Below, in pieces: positions 10,110-19,667 of a DNA stretch of 64,000 nt. The position numbers were made by a program, and so were the translations under genes. Source of the stretch: Megasphaera cerevisiae DSM 20462 (GTDB lineage Bacteria > Bacillota > Negativicutes > Veillonellales > Megasphaeraceae); the NCBI RefSeq assembly GCF_001045675.1, contig NZ_LEKT01000007.1, forward strand, positions 30,708 through 94,707, given 5' to 3'. Every line of letters starts with the position of its first letter. Within the stretch, counting starts at the first letter, position 1. The notes below the pieces were generated by a model. It searched no databases. It saw only the letters and a program-made list of their open reading frames with translations, and had not been told where the DNA came from.

Positions 10110-10145
10110 GCAGGAGGATATAAAACAAATCCTTCTGCTTTTTTA
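10110..10145 (+). terminator. Terminator of the AmmeMemoRadiSam operon
   Basis: GCAGGAGGAT (10110-10119) pairs with ATCCTTCTGC (10129-10138), followed by TTTTTTATT. Confidence 0.85.
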
Positions 10146-10189
10146 TTACCATAATCTATTATATACTATTCAAAATCGATACTGACGTT

Positions 10190-10243
10190 AAACGATTATC
10201 GTTTTTCACGCTATCTTGCCGCACCGGTTCAGCGTGTTATAAT
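10190..10243 (+). promoter_or_regulatory. larA promoter with upstream palindrome
   Basis: TTGCCG (10216-10221), 16 bases, TATAAT (10238-10243). Just upstream lies the perfect palindrome AAACGATTATCGTTT (10190-10204), at a position suitable for an activator or repressor site. Confidence 0.65.
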
Positions 10244-10280
10244 TTATATTCATACAAATAAAAAAGAAGTGGTGATATAT

Positions 10281-11588
10281 ATGTCTTTAAAAGAATTTAC
10301 TTTTGGTATTGGCGATACTTTTCAGCGCGTCTCCCTTCCGGAAGAACACATTTCTGACATAATGGAGGGAAAACACATTCCCGCCGCAGATGTAAAACAA
10401 GCAACGCTGACCTGCATGCGCCATCCTATTGGCAGTAAGCCGCTACGGCAAAAGGTGCAGAAGGGGGATTCGGTCTGCCTGGTCGTAGCCGATGTCACCC
10501 GCACGTGGAATAAATCCAGCCAATTTCTCATCTACATAATTAACGAATTAAACGATGCCGGCATTCCTGATTCTGATATCTGCATTGTTTTTGCGCAAGG
10601 CTCACATCGCGCACAGACACCAGAAGAAGACGAACGCGTCTGCGGTGCGGAAGTATTACAACGCATCAAAACGTATCAGCATAACTGCCAAGACCCGACA
10701 CTTGTCAACCTTGGCAAAACAAAACTCGGCACGCCTTTAAAAATTAATAAACATGTCGTGGATGCGGATAAAGTAATCCTTATAGATGGCATTACTATCC
10801 ATCTTTTTGCCGGTTACGGCGGCGGCCGAAAATTGATTCTGCCCGGCGTATCCGGTTATGAAACAATTCAGCGCAACCATTGTCATGCCCTGGCTGAAAC
10901 GATCGGCGGCGGTGTCAATCCCCATACCCGCGCGACCGTTTTAGACCACAATCCGCTCCATGACGATATGATCGAGGCCTGCCGCATGATCAATCCCTGC
11001 TTCCTCGTCCATTCCGTAATCAACGCCGATGGGGAGATCTGCCGCATGATAGGCGGGGACTGGCACGATGCATGGCTCGAAGGAACCCGGGAGGTTTTCA
11101 CGATCCAGGAAGTCCCGATGAAACAAAAAACCGACGTGGTCTTTGCCTGCGCCGGCGGATATCCCAACGACGTCAGTCTCTACCAAGGCAGTAAATGCTA
11201 TGACCCGGCAGAAATGGCCGTCAAAGACGGCGGCATCGTCATTGCGATCATGGAAGCGCGCGATATAAAAGAACCGCCGGCCTATATGGGAAGTTTTACC
11301 TATTCTTCCACGGAAGAGATGGAAAAAGCCTTGCGCGCAAAATTTACGATTCCTTTTTTTGTTGCTTATAAATTATTTTGCTTCTGTCATCGCTGCACCG
11401 TCATCCTCGTCACCCGTCCGGAAAACTTTGCCGATATCCGCCGTACCGGTCAAATTCCCGTAGCAACGGTTCAGGAAGCTTGGGACCTGGCGCAGCAAAA
11501 ATTAAAGGAACAGGAAAAAACGGAGTATACGATCAATATTATGCCGCACTGCACAAAAATTGTGCCTATTCTCCAAGACCATTCCTAA
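10281..11588 (+). CDS. larA: Nickel-dependent lactate racemase (LarA family)
   Basis: 435 residues. LarA interconverts lactate enantiomers using a nickel-pincer nucleotide bound to a lysine. Seen here: DVTRTW near the N-terminal sugar/nucleotide site, the histidine of GSHR, HLFAGYGGGRKLILPG with the cofactor-carrying lysine and its His, and the RNH histidine after GYETIQ. A GTG lies 12 bases upstream in frame, but ATG 10281 (MSLKEFTFG) has AGTGGTG at the right spacing. The cofactor genes larB, larC and larE are not in this window. Related enzymes of this superfamily act on other 2-hydroxyacids, so the substrate is not certain. Confidence 0.88.
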   Translation: MSLKEFTFGIGDTFQRVSLPEEHISDIMEGKHIPAADVKQATLTCMRHPIGSKPLRQKVQKGDSVCLVVADVTRTWNKSSQFLIYIINELNDAGIPDSDICIVFAQGSHRAQTPEEDERVCGAEVLQRIKTYQHNCQDPTLVNLGKTKLGTPLKINKHVVDADKVILIDGITIHLFAGYGGGRKLILPGVSGYETIQRNHCHALAETIGGGVNPHTRATVLDHNPLHDDMIEACRMINPCFLVHSVINADGEICRMIGGDWHDAWLEGTREVFTIQEVPMKQKTDVVFACAGGYPNDVSLYQGSKCYDPAEMAVKDGGIVIAIMEARDIKEPPAYMGSFTYSSTEEMEKALRAKFTIPFFVAYKLFCFCHRCTVILVTRPENFADIRRTGQIPVATVQEAWDLAQQKLKEQEKTEYTINIMPHCTKIVPILQDHS

Positions 11589-11603
11589 TACGATATACAG
11601 GTG

Positions 11604-11664
11604 AATCCTGTTCGAGTATACTGTCAAGGCAATTCAAACGGTATATTCGGGCAGGATTTTTTAT
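11604..11664 (+). terminator. Long terminator hairpin after larA
   Basis: AATCCTG (11604-11610) and inner TATAC-type pairs fold back onto GGTATA and CAGGATT (11652-11658), followed by a T-run. Confidence 0.7.
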
Positions 11665-11783
11665 TTGGACAGAATTTTACCATTATTGTGCAACTACGAT
11701 TGTTTTTTATTATTTCATCTATGCTATACTATAAAAAATAGTATGTATTGTCCAAATTGTTCTGCATAAAAGGAGCGAGACGC

Positions 11784-12107
11784 ATGAAGGTTACCAGAAT
11801 GGATAATGCCTGGGGCGGCAAAGGCTATGCCCTGATCAAGGAATGTCTCAATGAAAAACAAATGAACGGGAAGATTGCGCTTTTTGCCGAAGTAACGCTG
11901 CCGCCCGGCTGTTCCCTGGGTTATCATGAACATTATGGGGAAAGTGAAACCTATTATGTGCTGGCCGGAACAGGCGCATATAACGATAGCGGCGTCATGC
12001 GCATGCTCATGAAGGGCGACACTATTTATATACATAACAACGGTCATTCTATCGACAATGTAGGAAACGATAATCTGATATTTATGGCGCTGATCATATT
12101 CGATTAA
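11784..12107 (+). CDS. Small single-domain cupin protein
   Basis: 107 residues, one conserved-barrel cupin domain. Motif 1 is GYHEHYGESETYYVLAGTG (two His, one Glu) and motif 2 includes the late histidine of HNNGHSIDNVG, so a metal site is plausible. ATG 11784 follows AAAGGAG; an in-frame TTG 36 bases upstream is rejected. It is a diverged paralogue of the next gene. Function of such mini-cupins is unknown; sugar- or acid-binding and dioxygenase roles are all possible. Confidence 0.85.
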   Translation: MKVTRMDNAWGGKGYALIKECLNEKQMNGKIALFAEVTLPPGCSLGYHEHYGESETYYVLAGTGAYNDSGVMRMLMKGDTIYIHNNGHSIDNVGNDNLIFMALIIFD

Positions 12108-12155
12108 TTTTTTTATATTTTATGCATATAAATCATAATAATTTAATATAAAAGC

Positions 12156-12184
12156 ATGACAAATATACTGTTTCATGCTATAAT
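12156..12184 (+). promoter_or_regulatory. Promoter of the second cupin gene
   Basis: ATGACA (12156-12161), 17 bases, TATAAT (12179-12184), 26 bases before the start codon. The second cupin therefore has its own promoter. Confidence 0.75.
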
Positions 12185-12209
12185 ACAAATAAGAAAGTAG
12201 GTGAGTCCA

Positions 12210-12536
12210 ATGAACACAGAAGTGGTACCACACATGATGGGCGGTAAGGGACACATAGTAAAGAATACGCTTCTTACGGAAGATCAAATGAACAGCAAGA
12301 ATCGTATTTTTGCAGAAATGACGTTAGAACCTGACTGTTCCTTGGGCTATCATGTACATCATGGCGATGCGGAAGCGTACTATATCCTTTCCGGTGAGGG
12401 CGAATATGACGATAACGGTGTAATCCGAACCGTCAAGGCAGGAGATGTCACGTATACCCCGGACGGAAAAGGCCACAGCTTGGAAAACAAGGGCAGCGAA
12501 AACCTCGTTTTTATCGCATTGGTCATTTACAACTAA
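12210..12536 (+). CDS. Small single-domain cupin protein, paralogue of the preceding gene
   Basis: 108 residues with motif GYHVHHGDAEAYYILSGEG and the C-terminal GHSLENKG segment; it aligns with the previous cupin over its full length. The ATG at 12210 has AGGTGAG upstream; an upstream GTG would overlap that site. The duplicate has a separate strong promoter, which suggests different expression. Function not recognised. Confidence 0.85.
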   Translation: MNTEVVPHMMGGKGHIVKNTLLTEDQMNSKNRIFAEMTLEPDCSLGYHVHHGDAEAYYILSGEGEYDDNGVIRTVKAGDVTYTPDGKGHSLENKGSENLVFIALVIYN

Positions 12537-12747
12537 ATACAAAAGGTAGGAGGATGCGTACCAATCAGGTTCGTTGACATGTATAACGAATTAACGTATC
12601 AATATTTTCAAGTACTTCGAACTTTTCGAATAGTTTTTAGTTTTTCGGGATAGATTAGTCCATTGCAGAAAACAAATGTATATGTTTTTTTAGTGAGGTT
12701 AAAGATACCAGAACCAAAAACGAGATAAATATGAATCCTATAACATA
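12537..12747. other. Intergenic stretch without a recognised gene
   Basis: Together with the two hairpins that follow it fills the 304 bases between the cupin gene and trpA. A GGAGGATG site at 12549 is not followed by a long frame. No RNA gene recognised. Confidence 0.5.
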
Positions 12748-12786
12748 AAAGACCGGTATACATATGTCGTGTGCATGCCGGTCTTT
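12748..12786 (-). terminator. Terminator serving the trp operon
   Basis: Arms AAAGACCGG and CCGGTCTTT; on the minus strand the stem is followed by TTTTATG. Converging transcription from the cupin genes may also end here. Confidence 0.7.
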
Positions 12787-12797
12787 CTCTATGTGCC

Positions 12798-12829
12798 AGC
12801 CCGGTTCAGACTCACAGCTGAACCGGGCT
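12798..12829 (+). terminator. Second convergent hairpin between cupin2 and trpA
   Basis: Perfect 12-base arms AGCCCGGTTCAG and CTGAACCGGGCT with an 8-base loop; on the plus strand it is followed by CTTATTTTTA. Confidence 0.7.
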
Positions 12830-12840
12830 GCTTATTTTTA

Positions 12841-13623
12841 TCAGGCGCCGCCCTTTATGGCTGCCCCTTTCATAGCCGAGACATACTCATAAATCGGTGC
12901 CGCCGCATCATTTCCGTATTTAGCAATGATTTTGACAATCGCACTGCCGACAATGACACCATCTGAAACTGCCGCTATTTTTTCAGCCTGCTCCGGCGTG
13001 TTGATGCCAAACCCGACAGCACAAGGCACCTGCGTTTCCGTCCGTGCCACATCAATTATATCCTTCAAATTCGTCTTGATCTCACTGCGCGTACCGGTAA
13101 CTCCCATAGAAGATACGATATAAAGAAATCCTTCCCCCATTCTGGCAATTTCCCGAATGCGGTCTTTAGAGGTAGGCGCAATCATAGAAATAATATCAAT
13201 ACCCTGCATCTTAGCTTCTGCTGCGCATTCATCTCGTTCTTCAAAAGGCATATCCGGGATAATCACGCCGTCTACGCCGGTTTCTTTACATTTCGCAAAA
13301 AACGTATCCTTCCCGTAATTATAAATCGGATTGACATAGGTCAGAAATACCAAAGGCACCTGAGATTCTTTACGGACCATCGTTACCAGACGAAATACAT
13401 CCTCCAGTCGCGTATGGACGGATAAAGCCCGTATATTTGCCTCCTGAATAACGACGCCTTCTGCAATGGGATCCGAAAAGGGAATTCCGATTTCTACCAG
13501 ATCCGCGCCTGCCTGTACCATTGACATGATAAATTCATAACTTTTTTCAATCGACGGATCACCTGCCGTCAAAAAACCAATAAAGGCCTTGCCGTTGTTA
13601 AATGCATTGCCGATTTTACTCAT
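12841..13623 (-). CDS. trpA: Tryptophan synthase alpha chain
   Basis: 260 residues. Cleaves indole-3-glycerol phosphate to indole and glyceraldehyde 3-phosphate in the TrpA2B2 complex. Catalytic Glu in EIGIPFSDP and the paired Asp of the same motif, the VFLTYVNP segment and the phosphate-binding GSAIV near the C-terminus are present. ATG 13623 has AGGGGAGGG upstream and overlaps the end of trpB by eight bases, so the longer frame that extends into trpB is not used. Last gene of the operon. Confidence 0.97.
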   Translation of the reverse strand: MSKIGNAFNNGKAFIGFLTAGDPSIEKSYEFIMSMVQAGADLVEIGIPFSDPIAEGVVIQEANIRALSVHTRLEDVFRLVTMVRKESQVPLVFLTYVNPIYNYGKDTFFAKCKETGVDGVIIPDMPFEERDECAAEAKMQGIDIISMIAPTSKDRIREIARMGEGFLYIVSSMGVTGTRSEIKTNLKDIIDVARTETQVPCAVGFGINTPEQAEKIAAVSDGVIVGSAIVKIIAKYGNDAAAPIYEYVSAMKGAAIKGGA

Positions 13624-14800
13624 GCAAATCCCTCCCCTTATATCTTGCAATAGCCGCCACATCCTTATCACCGCGGCCGGATAGGCAGATAATAATGCTT
13701 TCTTCTCTGCTCAGCCTTGGAGCGATCTGCATGGCCTGATACACCGCATGGGCGCTTTCAATAGCGCAGATAATTCCCTCTGTCCGCGCCAGATATTCAA
13801 AGGCTTCAACAGCTTCATTATCCTTAACCGGAATATATTCCGCGCGGCCAATGTCGTGCAGATAGGCATGTTCCGGACCGATACCCGGATAGTCAAGCCC
13901 GGCTGAAATAGAATATACTTCGTCGATCTGCCCCTGATCATCCTGGCAGAAGATGGACTTCATGCCGTGGAAAATCCCTACCGTACCTTTAGCGATCGTC
14001 GCTGCATGCTGCGGTGTGTCGATACCGCGCCCGGCTGCTTCACAGCCGATGAGACGGACATTCGCATCTTCAATGAAATGATAGAACATGCCCATAGCAT
14101 TGCTACCGCCGCCGACGCAAGCCATAACCACGCTAGGCAGTTTCCCTTCCTTTTCCAAAATCTGCTGACGCGCTTCTTTACTGATGACGGCCTGAAAATC
14201 ACGCACCATCATAGGAAACGGATGAGGCCCCATAGTGGATCCGATGACATAATGCGTATCTTCGACACGGCCTACCCATTCCCGCATCGCTTCATTGACA
14301 GCATCCTTCAAGACCCGGGTGCCTGACGTAACAGCATGAACCTTTGCCCCCAGCAATTCCATCCGGTATACGTTCAGTGCCTGCCGGATTGTATCCACTT
14401 CTCCCATGAATACTTCGCATTCCAGTCCCATAAATGCGGCTGCCGTAGCGGTAGCCACACCATGCTGCCCGGCCCCTGTTTCGGCAATGACCCGGGTCTT
14501 GCCCATTTTTTTTGCCAGCAGGCACTGACCCAGCGCGTTATTAATCTTATGGGCCCCTGTATGATTTAAATCTTCCCGCTTCAGATAAATTTTAGCGCCG
14601 CCCAGATTTTCTGTCATTTTACCGGCATAATACAGCAATGACGGCCTGTTAGCATAATTATCAAGCAAATCCTTTAACTGCGCCTGAAATTCCGGATCTT
14701 TCTTATAGTATGCGTACGCCTTATCCAAACGCTGTATCTCATTCATTAATGTTTCCGGTATGTACTGACCGCCAAAGGGCCCAAATCTTCCTGTTTTCAT
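13616..14800 (-). CDS. trpB: Tryptophan synthase beta chain
   Basis: 394 residues, PLP enzyme that joins indole to serine. The PLP lysine is in [13 protein letters not shown], the phosphate-binding loop is [10 protein letters not shown], and the N-terminal [14 protein letters not shown] is classic TrpB1. ATG 14800 follows CAGGAGGAA and starts one base after the trpF stop. Confidence 0.98.
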   Translation of the reverse strand: MKTGRFGPFGGQYIPETLMNEIQRLDKAYAYYKKDPEFQAQLKDLLDNYANRPSLLYYAGKMTENLGGAKIYLKREDLNHTGAHKINNALGQCLLAKKMGKTRVIAETGAGQHGVATATAAAFMGLECEVFMGEVDTIRQALNVYRMELLGAKVHAVTSGTRVLKDAVNEAMREWVGRVEDTHYVIGSTMGPHPFPMMVRDFQAVISKEARQQILEKEGKLPSVVMACVGGGSNAMGMFYHFIEDANVRLIGCEAAGRGIDTPQHAATIAKGTVGIFHGMKSIFCQDDQGQIDEVYSISAGLDYPGIGPEHAYLHDIGRAEYIPVKDNEAVEAFEYLARTEGIICAIESAHAVYQAMQIAPRLSREESIIICLSGRGDKDVAAIARYKGRDLHE

Positions 14801-14801
14801 T

Positions 14802-15413
14802 CTATTCCTCCTGATGCACAGTCTGCCGCACCTGTGCCATAAATTGTTTTATTTTTTCTCTGTCCTTTACGCCTTCACTCTCAATCCCGCTGCTCACATC
14901 CAGCGCGTACGGACGCAATCGCAAAGCCTGCGCTGAATTTTCCGGACTGAGACCGCCGGCAAGAAAGTAGTCTCGCTGCAAGCCCCGCAGTACGGACCAG
15001 TTAAAGGAACTGCCGGTACCGCCCGCGCCGTGATCCAGCAAAATGTAATCGGCGGCGCTTTGCTGCGCCCGCTCCGCGTCCCGCCTGGACGCTACGGAAA
15101 AAGCCTGAATAATAGGAACAGCAATGCGGCGGCGCAGCTTTTTAATATACGTTTCATCCTCATGACCATGAAGCTGTACCAGCTGTATGACGCCGTTTTG
15201 AACCAAGGCCGCAATACGTTCCTGAGATGCATCAACAAACACGCCGACGGCCTGTATCCGCGCATCCAGCCGTGATCGTAAGAAGACTGCTTGTTCATCC
15301 GTAATACGCCGCCTCTGCCCGGCAAATACAAACCCCACATAATCCGGCATATATTCATTAGCCCATGTGATATCACAGGCTCGTTTCATGCCGCACAGCT
15401 TGACCTTAACCAT
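14802..15413 (-). CDS. trpF: Phosphoribosylanthranilate isomerase
   Basis: 203 residues, (beta/alpha)8 isomerase. KLCGMKR holds the catalytic Cys, the VGVFVD strand is present, [10 protein letters not shown] holds the catalytic Asp, and LAGGLSPEN is the phosphate-binding loop. The open frame runs 47 codons upstream inside trpC, but ATG 15413 ([11 protein letters not shown]) matches the family start and overlaps trpC by eight bases. Confidence 0.96.
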   Translation of the reverse strand: MVKVKLCGMKRACDITWANEYMPDYVGFVFAGQRRRITDEQAVFLRSRLDARIQAVGVFVDASQERIAALVQNGVIQLVQLHGHEDETYIKKLRRRIAVPIIQAFSVASRRDAERAQQSAADYILLDHGAGGTGSSFNWSVLRGLQRDYFLAGGLSPENSAQALRLRPYALDVSSGIESEGVKDREKIKQFMAQVRQTVHQEE

Positions 15414-16194
15414 GCCGGCCGCCAGCCAGCGTATGCAGCATCGCTTTTTTGTCAGGACTGCGCATGAGCGTTTCTCCAATAAGTACAGCGTCGACACCAT
15501 TATCCTGCAGGCAGGAAACATCCGCTGCCGTGCAGATGCCGCTTTCCGCGACAAAAAGGCATTCTTTCGGAACCAACGGGCGCAGCCGGCAGCTTGTATC
15601 CAGCGATACGGTAAAATTTTTGAGATTACGGTTATTGACCCCGATCACCCGGGCGCCGCATCGGACAGCACGTTGTATCTCCCCGGCATCATGCGCCTCT
15701 ACCAGTACAGACAACCCCAGAGAGTCCGCAATATGAAAAAATGATACCAGCCGTTCGTCCTCCAGTATTGCGCAAATAAGAAGAATAGCCGAAGCGCCCC
15801 AGACTCGCGCTTCATAAATTTGATAGGCATCCAGAATAAAATCCTTGCGTATAACCGGTGTCGCAACCGCTGCCGCAATATGCTGCAGATATTGGCCGCT
15901 GCCTTGAAAATAATCACGCTCCGTTAAAACAGAAATAGCTGCCGCACCCGCCGCCTCATATTCCCGGGCAATATCCATATACGGAAATTGCGCTGCAATC
16001 AGCCCCTTGGACGGCGATGCTCTTTTAACCTCACAAATAAAGGAAATTCCCGGATGAGACAACGCCCGTTCAAAAGGAAAGTCTTTTTTTTCTTTTACAT
16101 CAGCGGCCCTTCGCTTCATTTCTTCCGGCGGTATACGCTGCTTATCTTGTTCTATCCGTTTGGCCACAGCCGCTGTAATATCATCCAAAATCAT
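15406..16194 (-). CDS. trpC: Indole-3-glycerol phosphate synthase
   Basis: 262 residues. FICEVKRASPSKG carries the catalytic lysine, followed by ITERDYF-like LTERDYFQGS, RKDFILDAYQ, GVNNRNLKNF and AESGI, all in the family order. ATG 16194 has AAGGACGGTGA upstream, and the gene starts 14 bases after trpD. Confidence 0.97.
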   Translation of the reverse strand: MILDDITAAVAKRIEQDKQRIPPEEMKRRAADVKEKKDFPFERALSHPGISFICEVKRASPSKGLIAAQFPYMDIAREYEAAGAAAISVLTERDYFQGSGQYLQHIAAAVATPVIRKDFILDAYQIYEARVWGASAILLICAILEDERLVSFFHIADSLGLSVLVEAHDAGEIQRAVRCGARVIGVNNRNLKNFTVSLDTSCRLRPLVPKECLFVAESGICTAADVSCLQDNGVDAVLIGETLMRSPDKKAMLHTLAGGRHG

Positions 16195-16208
16195 TCTATC
16201 ACCGTCCT

Positions 16209-17222
16209 TTATGCGATATGGCTCTGGACCACAAAGGCATTTAACACGTTCAAGGCTTCGCCGCTGTCAATCAGCCGTTCCGCCATGCGAACTCCCGCCT
16301 CCAGTGTTGGTGCTTTTCCTGCGATGTACAGGCCAGCTCCGGCATTCAATACCACTGCCACCCGCTTGGTACCAGGCTTACCGCTCAGTATCTGCCGCGT
16401 AATATCGGCATTTTCCGCCGGTGTCCCGCCGACAACTTCTGATTTTGATCCCCGTATCAACTGAAACTGTTCCGGCTCAATTTCATAGGTTGTAAATGTA
16501 TCACCGTCAAACTCACAAATCTTAGTCGGCGCCGACGCCGATATTTCATCCATTTTATCCATGCCGTATACAGCCATTCCCCGTTTTACACCCAAGCCGC
16601 TCAGCACATGAGCCAGCGGTTCTACCAGGCTTTCATCATACACTCCCAAAACCTGATGATCCGCATGGGCAGGGTTGGTCAGCGGTCCCAGCAAATTAAA
16701 TACCGTAGGTACACCCAGTTCTTTTCGTACCGGCCCGACATACTTCATCGCCTTATGATAATGCTGCGCGAATAGGAAACAAAAGCCTACCTTTTGAAGA
16801 AGGGCCGTGCATTTATCCGGATCCAGGCTGATATTAGCTCCCAACGCTTCCAATACATCTGCCGCGCCGCTTTTAGACGTCGCGGCCCGGTTGCCGTGCT
16901 TAGCAACCTTGCAGCCGCCGGCAGCGCAGACAAAGCTCGATGTCGTGGATATATTAAAAGACTGCGATTGATCGCCGCCAGTGCCGACGATTTCCAGCAA
17001 CCCCTTCGTACCAGAAACAGGTGTCGCATGGTCCCGCATAGATTTGGCACATGCCGTAATTTCCGTAATAGTCGCACCTTTGGCCTGCAACGCCGTCAGG
17101 AATGCTGCGGTCTGCACAGGTGTCGTCTGCCCGCCCATAATCTCATCAATGACCTGCATGGTGTCTTCCATCGTTAAATTTTCATGCCGGATCAATTTTA
17201 CTGTCGCTTCCTGTATCATCAT
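16209..17222 (-). CDS. trpD: Anthranilate phosphoribosyltransferase
   Basis: 337 residues. Transfers the phosphoribosyl group of PRPP to anthranilate. The PRPP site [14 protein letters not shown], the KHGNRA segment and the [18 protein letters not shown] block identify it. Two adjacent ATG codons (17222 and 17219) follow GGGGGAG; the second has the more usual spacing, so the true protein may begin at the second Met. Confidence 0.97.
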   Translation of the reverse strand: MMIQEATVKLIRHENLTMEDTMQVIDEIMGGQTTPVQTAAFLTALQAKGATITEITACAKSMRDHATPVSGTKGLLEIVGTGGDQSQSFNISTTSSFVCAAGGCKVAKHGNRAATSKSGAADVLEALGANISLDPDKCTALLQKVGFCFLFAQHYHKAMKYVGPVRKELGVPTVFNLLGPLTNPAHADHQVLGVYDESLVEPLAHVLSGLGVKRGMAVYGMDKMDEISASAPTKICEFDGDTFTTYEIEPEQFQLIRGSKSEVVGGTPAENADITRQILSGKPGTKRVAVVLNAGAGLYIAGKAPTLEAGVRMAERLIDSGEALNVLNAFVVQSHIA

Positions 17223-17231
17223 CTACTCCCC

Positions 17232-17813
17232 CTATAAGCAACCCTGTTTCATATCCAAAAAATTCCGAATAATAATCGGTCCTTCCGGAGTCAAAATGGA
17301 TTCCGGATGAAACTGCAAGCCGTATACAGCATATCGCCTATGCCCGACTGCCATGATTTCATTATCTGCCGTTGCCGCCAACACAATCAGTTCATCAGAT
17401 AGTGTATCCGGATCCGCTGCCAGCGAATGATATCGCCCTACATCTATTTTCTCAGGCAAACCGTTGAATAAAGGGCTGTCTGTACGGAACTCCGCCACAG
17501 ACTGCTTACCATGCATAAGCTGTTTGGCATACGTAATCGTACAGCCATAGACCTCGCAAATCGCCTGATGACCGAGGCAGACTCCCATGATAGGAATTTT
17601 TCCGGCAAAACAGCGTATCGCCTGTTCACAGATTCCCGCATCAGCCGGCCGGCCCGGTCCTGGTGAAATGACCAAATGATCCGGCTCCATCGCTTCAATT
17701 TCCGCAACAGTCTTTTCATCATTTCGCACTACCGCAATCCGTGTATCAAACTGTCCCAGCAGCTGATAGAGATTATATGAAAAACTATCATAATTATCAA
17801 TCAACACGATCAT
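17232..17813 (-). CDS. trpG: Anthranilate synthase glutamine amidotransferase subunit
   Basis: 193 residues, class I glutamine amidotransferase that feeds ammonia to TrpE. The triad is visible as the Cys of GVCLGHQ and the His and Glu of FHPES. The start overlaps the trpE stop in an ATGA, so the two subunits are translationally coupled. A para-aminobenzoate synthase role (PabA) is possible in addition, but the trp context dominates. Confidence 0.97.
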   Translation of the reverse strand: MIVLIDNYDSFSYNLYQLLGQFDTRIAVVRNDEKTVAEIEAMEPDHLVISPGPGRPADAGICEQAIRCFAGKIPIMGVCLGHQAICEVYGCTITYAKQLMHGKQSVAEFRTDSPLFNGLPEKIDVGRYHSLAADPDTLSDELIVLAATADNEIMAVGHRRYAVYGLQFHPESILTPEGPIIIRNFLDMKQGCL

Positions 17814-19279
17814 TTATCTATTCCCCCCTCCGCCTGCGCGATTGCTGTCATGACAGCACCAGCCTTATTCAGGCATTCTGCATATTCATTTTCAGGCACG
17901 CTGTCGGCAACAATACCGGCGCCGGCCCGGACAAATATCCGTTTTCCCTTTTTATAGACTAGTCGTATGCCGATGCACGTATCCATATTCCCCGTGAAAT
18001 CAATATATCCGATAGCGCCGCCATAAATCCCCCGTTTACAACCTTCAAGCTCGTCTATGATCTGGCAGGCCCTGATCTTAGGAGCTCCGGACAGCGTCCC
18101 TGCCGGCAGAACCGAACCGATCGCATCGACAGCCGTTTTGCCGGATCGTATGGTACTCTTTACAGTGGAACCAAGATGCATGACATGCGAAAATCGGAGA
18201 ACTTCCAAATATTTTTCTACATGAACAGAACCAAATTCACTGATTCGTCCCAAATCGTTACGGCCCAGATCAACCAGCATATTATGCTCTGCCAGTTCCT
18301 TGGGATTATGAAGCAGTTCCTGCTCCAGCGTTTCATCCATTTCCGGCGTGGCCCCCCGGGGGCGCGTCCCTGCCAGCGGAAATGTAAACAGCGTGTCATC
18401 CTGCAGCCGCGTCAATGTTTCTGGTGACGAACCGACGATCTCTATATCGTCACCGGAGAAATAAAACATGTACGGAGATGGATTTACCGTCCTCAGAACG
18501 CGATATGTATCAAATAAACTGCCGCTGGCAGTGGCCTCCATCCTGTTAGAAAGAACGACCTGAAAAATATCGCCCTCTCGGATGTACTCCTTGCCCTTTT
18601 CCACCATCCGACAATATTCTTCTTTGGTGAACAAAGGGTGGAAGGGGCCTTCCAGTTGCAGCGGTTCCGGTGATGTCTTTTTTCCTTCGCGGAGCAACTG
18701 TTCCATACGATCCATTTCCAATATGGCCCTATTGTAATTTTCCTCCGGCGCATCCAGACGGACATTGCAGATCAGCATAATTCGCTGTTTCAAATTATCG
18801 AACACGATCACATTTTCAAAAAGGAACAAATCAAAATCAGGAATATTTTCGTCATCAGCTGCCTCAATCCGCAAAGACGGTTCGGCATATTTGATATAAT
18901 CATACGAAAAATATCCGACCAATCCACCCGTAAAAGGCGGCAGATTTTCAATCTTGGGAGATATATTATCTGCCAGTATCTGACGGATAAATTCCTCCGG
19001 TTCGGCTGTCTGGACTGCCACATCCGTCCCGGCCTTCAAGTGCACTGTATGATTCTTGCAGGTCACTTCCATCTGCGGATCATATCCTAAAAAAGTATAC
19101 CGGCCCCACCGCTTGGCATCCTCCATGCTTTCCAGAAGATAACAGCGCGGACTAATGTGTTTCAAAATCCGCAGAACCTCGACAGGGGTCCGTATATCCG
19201 CATAAATACTGCGGCAGATCGGAACAATTTTATACTCTTTGGCATATGCCTTCACTTGTTCAAGGGACATCGTATTCAT
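17810..19279 (-). CDS. trpE: Anthranilate synthase component I
   Basis: 489 residues. Converts chorismate and ammonia to anthranilate. The N-terminal LLESMED matches the Trp-feedback site, and the chorismate-binding half has the blocks GDIFQVVLSNR, PSPYMFYF, LAGTRPRG, ELLHNPKELAEHNMLVDLGRND and GAPKIRA. ATG 19279 follows GGGAGGAAAC; an upstream in-frame extension into the T-box terminator is rejected. Expression is likely controlled by the T-box leader and enzyme activity by tryptophan. Confidence 0.97.
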   Translation of the reverse strand: MNTMSLEQVKAYAKEYKIVPICRSIYADIRTPVEVLRILKHISPRCYLLESMEDAKRWGRYTFLGYDPQMEVTCKNHTVHLKAGTDVAVQTAEPEEFIRQILADNISPKIENLPPFTGGLVGYFSYDYIKYAEPSLRIEAADDENIPDFDLFLFENVIVFDNLKQRIMLICNVRLDAPEENYNRAILEMDRMEQLLREGKKTSPEPLQLEGPFHPLFTKEEYCRMVEKGKEYIREGDIFQVVLSNRMEATASGSLFDTYRVLRTVNPSPYMFYFSGDDIEIVGSSPETLTRLQDDTLFTFPLAGTRPRGATPEMDETLEQELLHNPKELAEHNMLVDLGRNDLGRISEFGSVHVEKYLEVLRFSHVMHLGSTVKSTIRSGKTAVDAIGSVLPAGTLSGAPKIRACQIIDELEGCKRGIYGGAIGYIDFTGNMDTCIGIRLVYKKGKRIFVRAGAGIVADSVPENEYAECLNKAGAVMTAIAQAEGGIDK

Positions 19280-19293
19280 AAGTTTCCTCCCGC

Positions 19294-19582
19294 AAAAAAA
19301 ATCCGTCCATGACAAATAGTTTGTCAAGGACGGATTCAAATCTCCGCGGTGCCACCTTGTTTCAGGCCAATACGCCTACGCTCGACGGAATACCAACATA
19401 TTCCCGGCAACTGACGTATGCCTTCACGTCGCAGAATACTCGGCCTGAGCCTTTGGCTGCGCCCTCAGCGGTCCATTTAACAAGCTGCGTCGGCCGGCTC
19501 TCATCACCCCGGCTCTCTGTACGTGCACGTCATTGTTTTTACTTCCGCTTCAAAGGTTTTCATGGACAGTGTTCATTTGTTG
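19294..19582 (-). promoter_or_regulatory. Tryptophan T-box leader (riboswitch)
   Basis: The minus-strand transcript upstream of trpE holds the T-box core AAGGTGGCACCGCGG (19344-19358), followed by a terminator with arms AATCCGTCC and GGACGGATT (19294-19336, then T8). Stem I lies further upstream, and a TGG triplet followed by A (19473-19475) is the candidate specifier codon, matching tRNA-Trp. Uncharged tRNA-Trp would stabilise the antiterminator and turn on trpEGDCFBA. Confidence 0.92.
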
Positions 19583-19588
19583 TTTTGT

Positions 19589-19617
19589 ATCATACCCCGA
19601 AACAAGTATCTTGTCAA
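19589..19617 (-). promoter_or_regulatory. trp operon promoter
   Basis: TTGACA (19612-19617), 17 bases, TATGAT (19589-19594) on the minus strand, just upstream of the T-box. Confidence 0.9.
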
Positions 19618-19667
19618 GACAGAAATGATTTATTTTCAAAGACAATCGTTTAACGTACCTGTATTTT

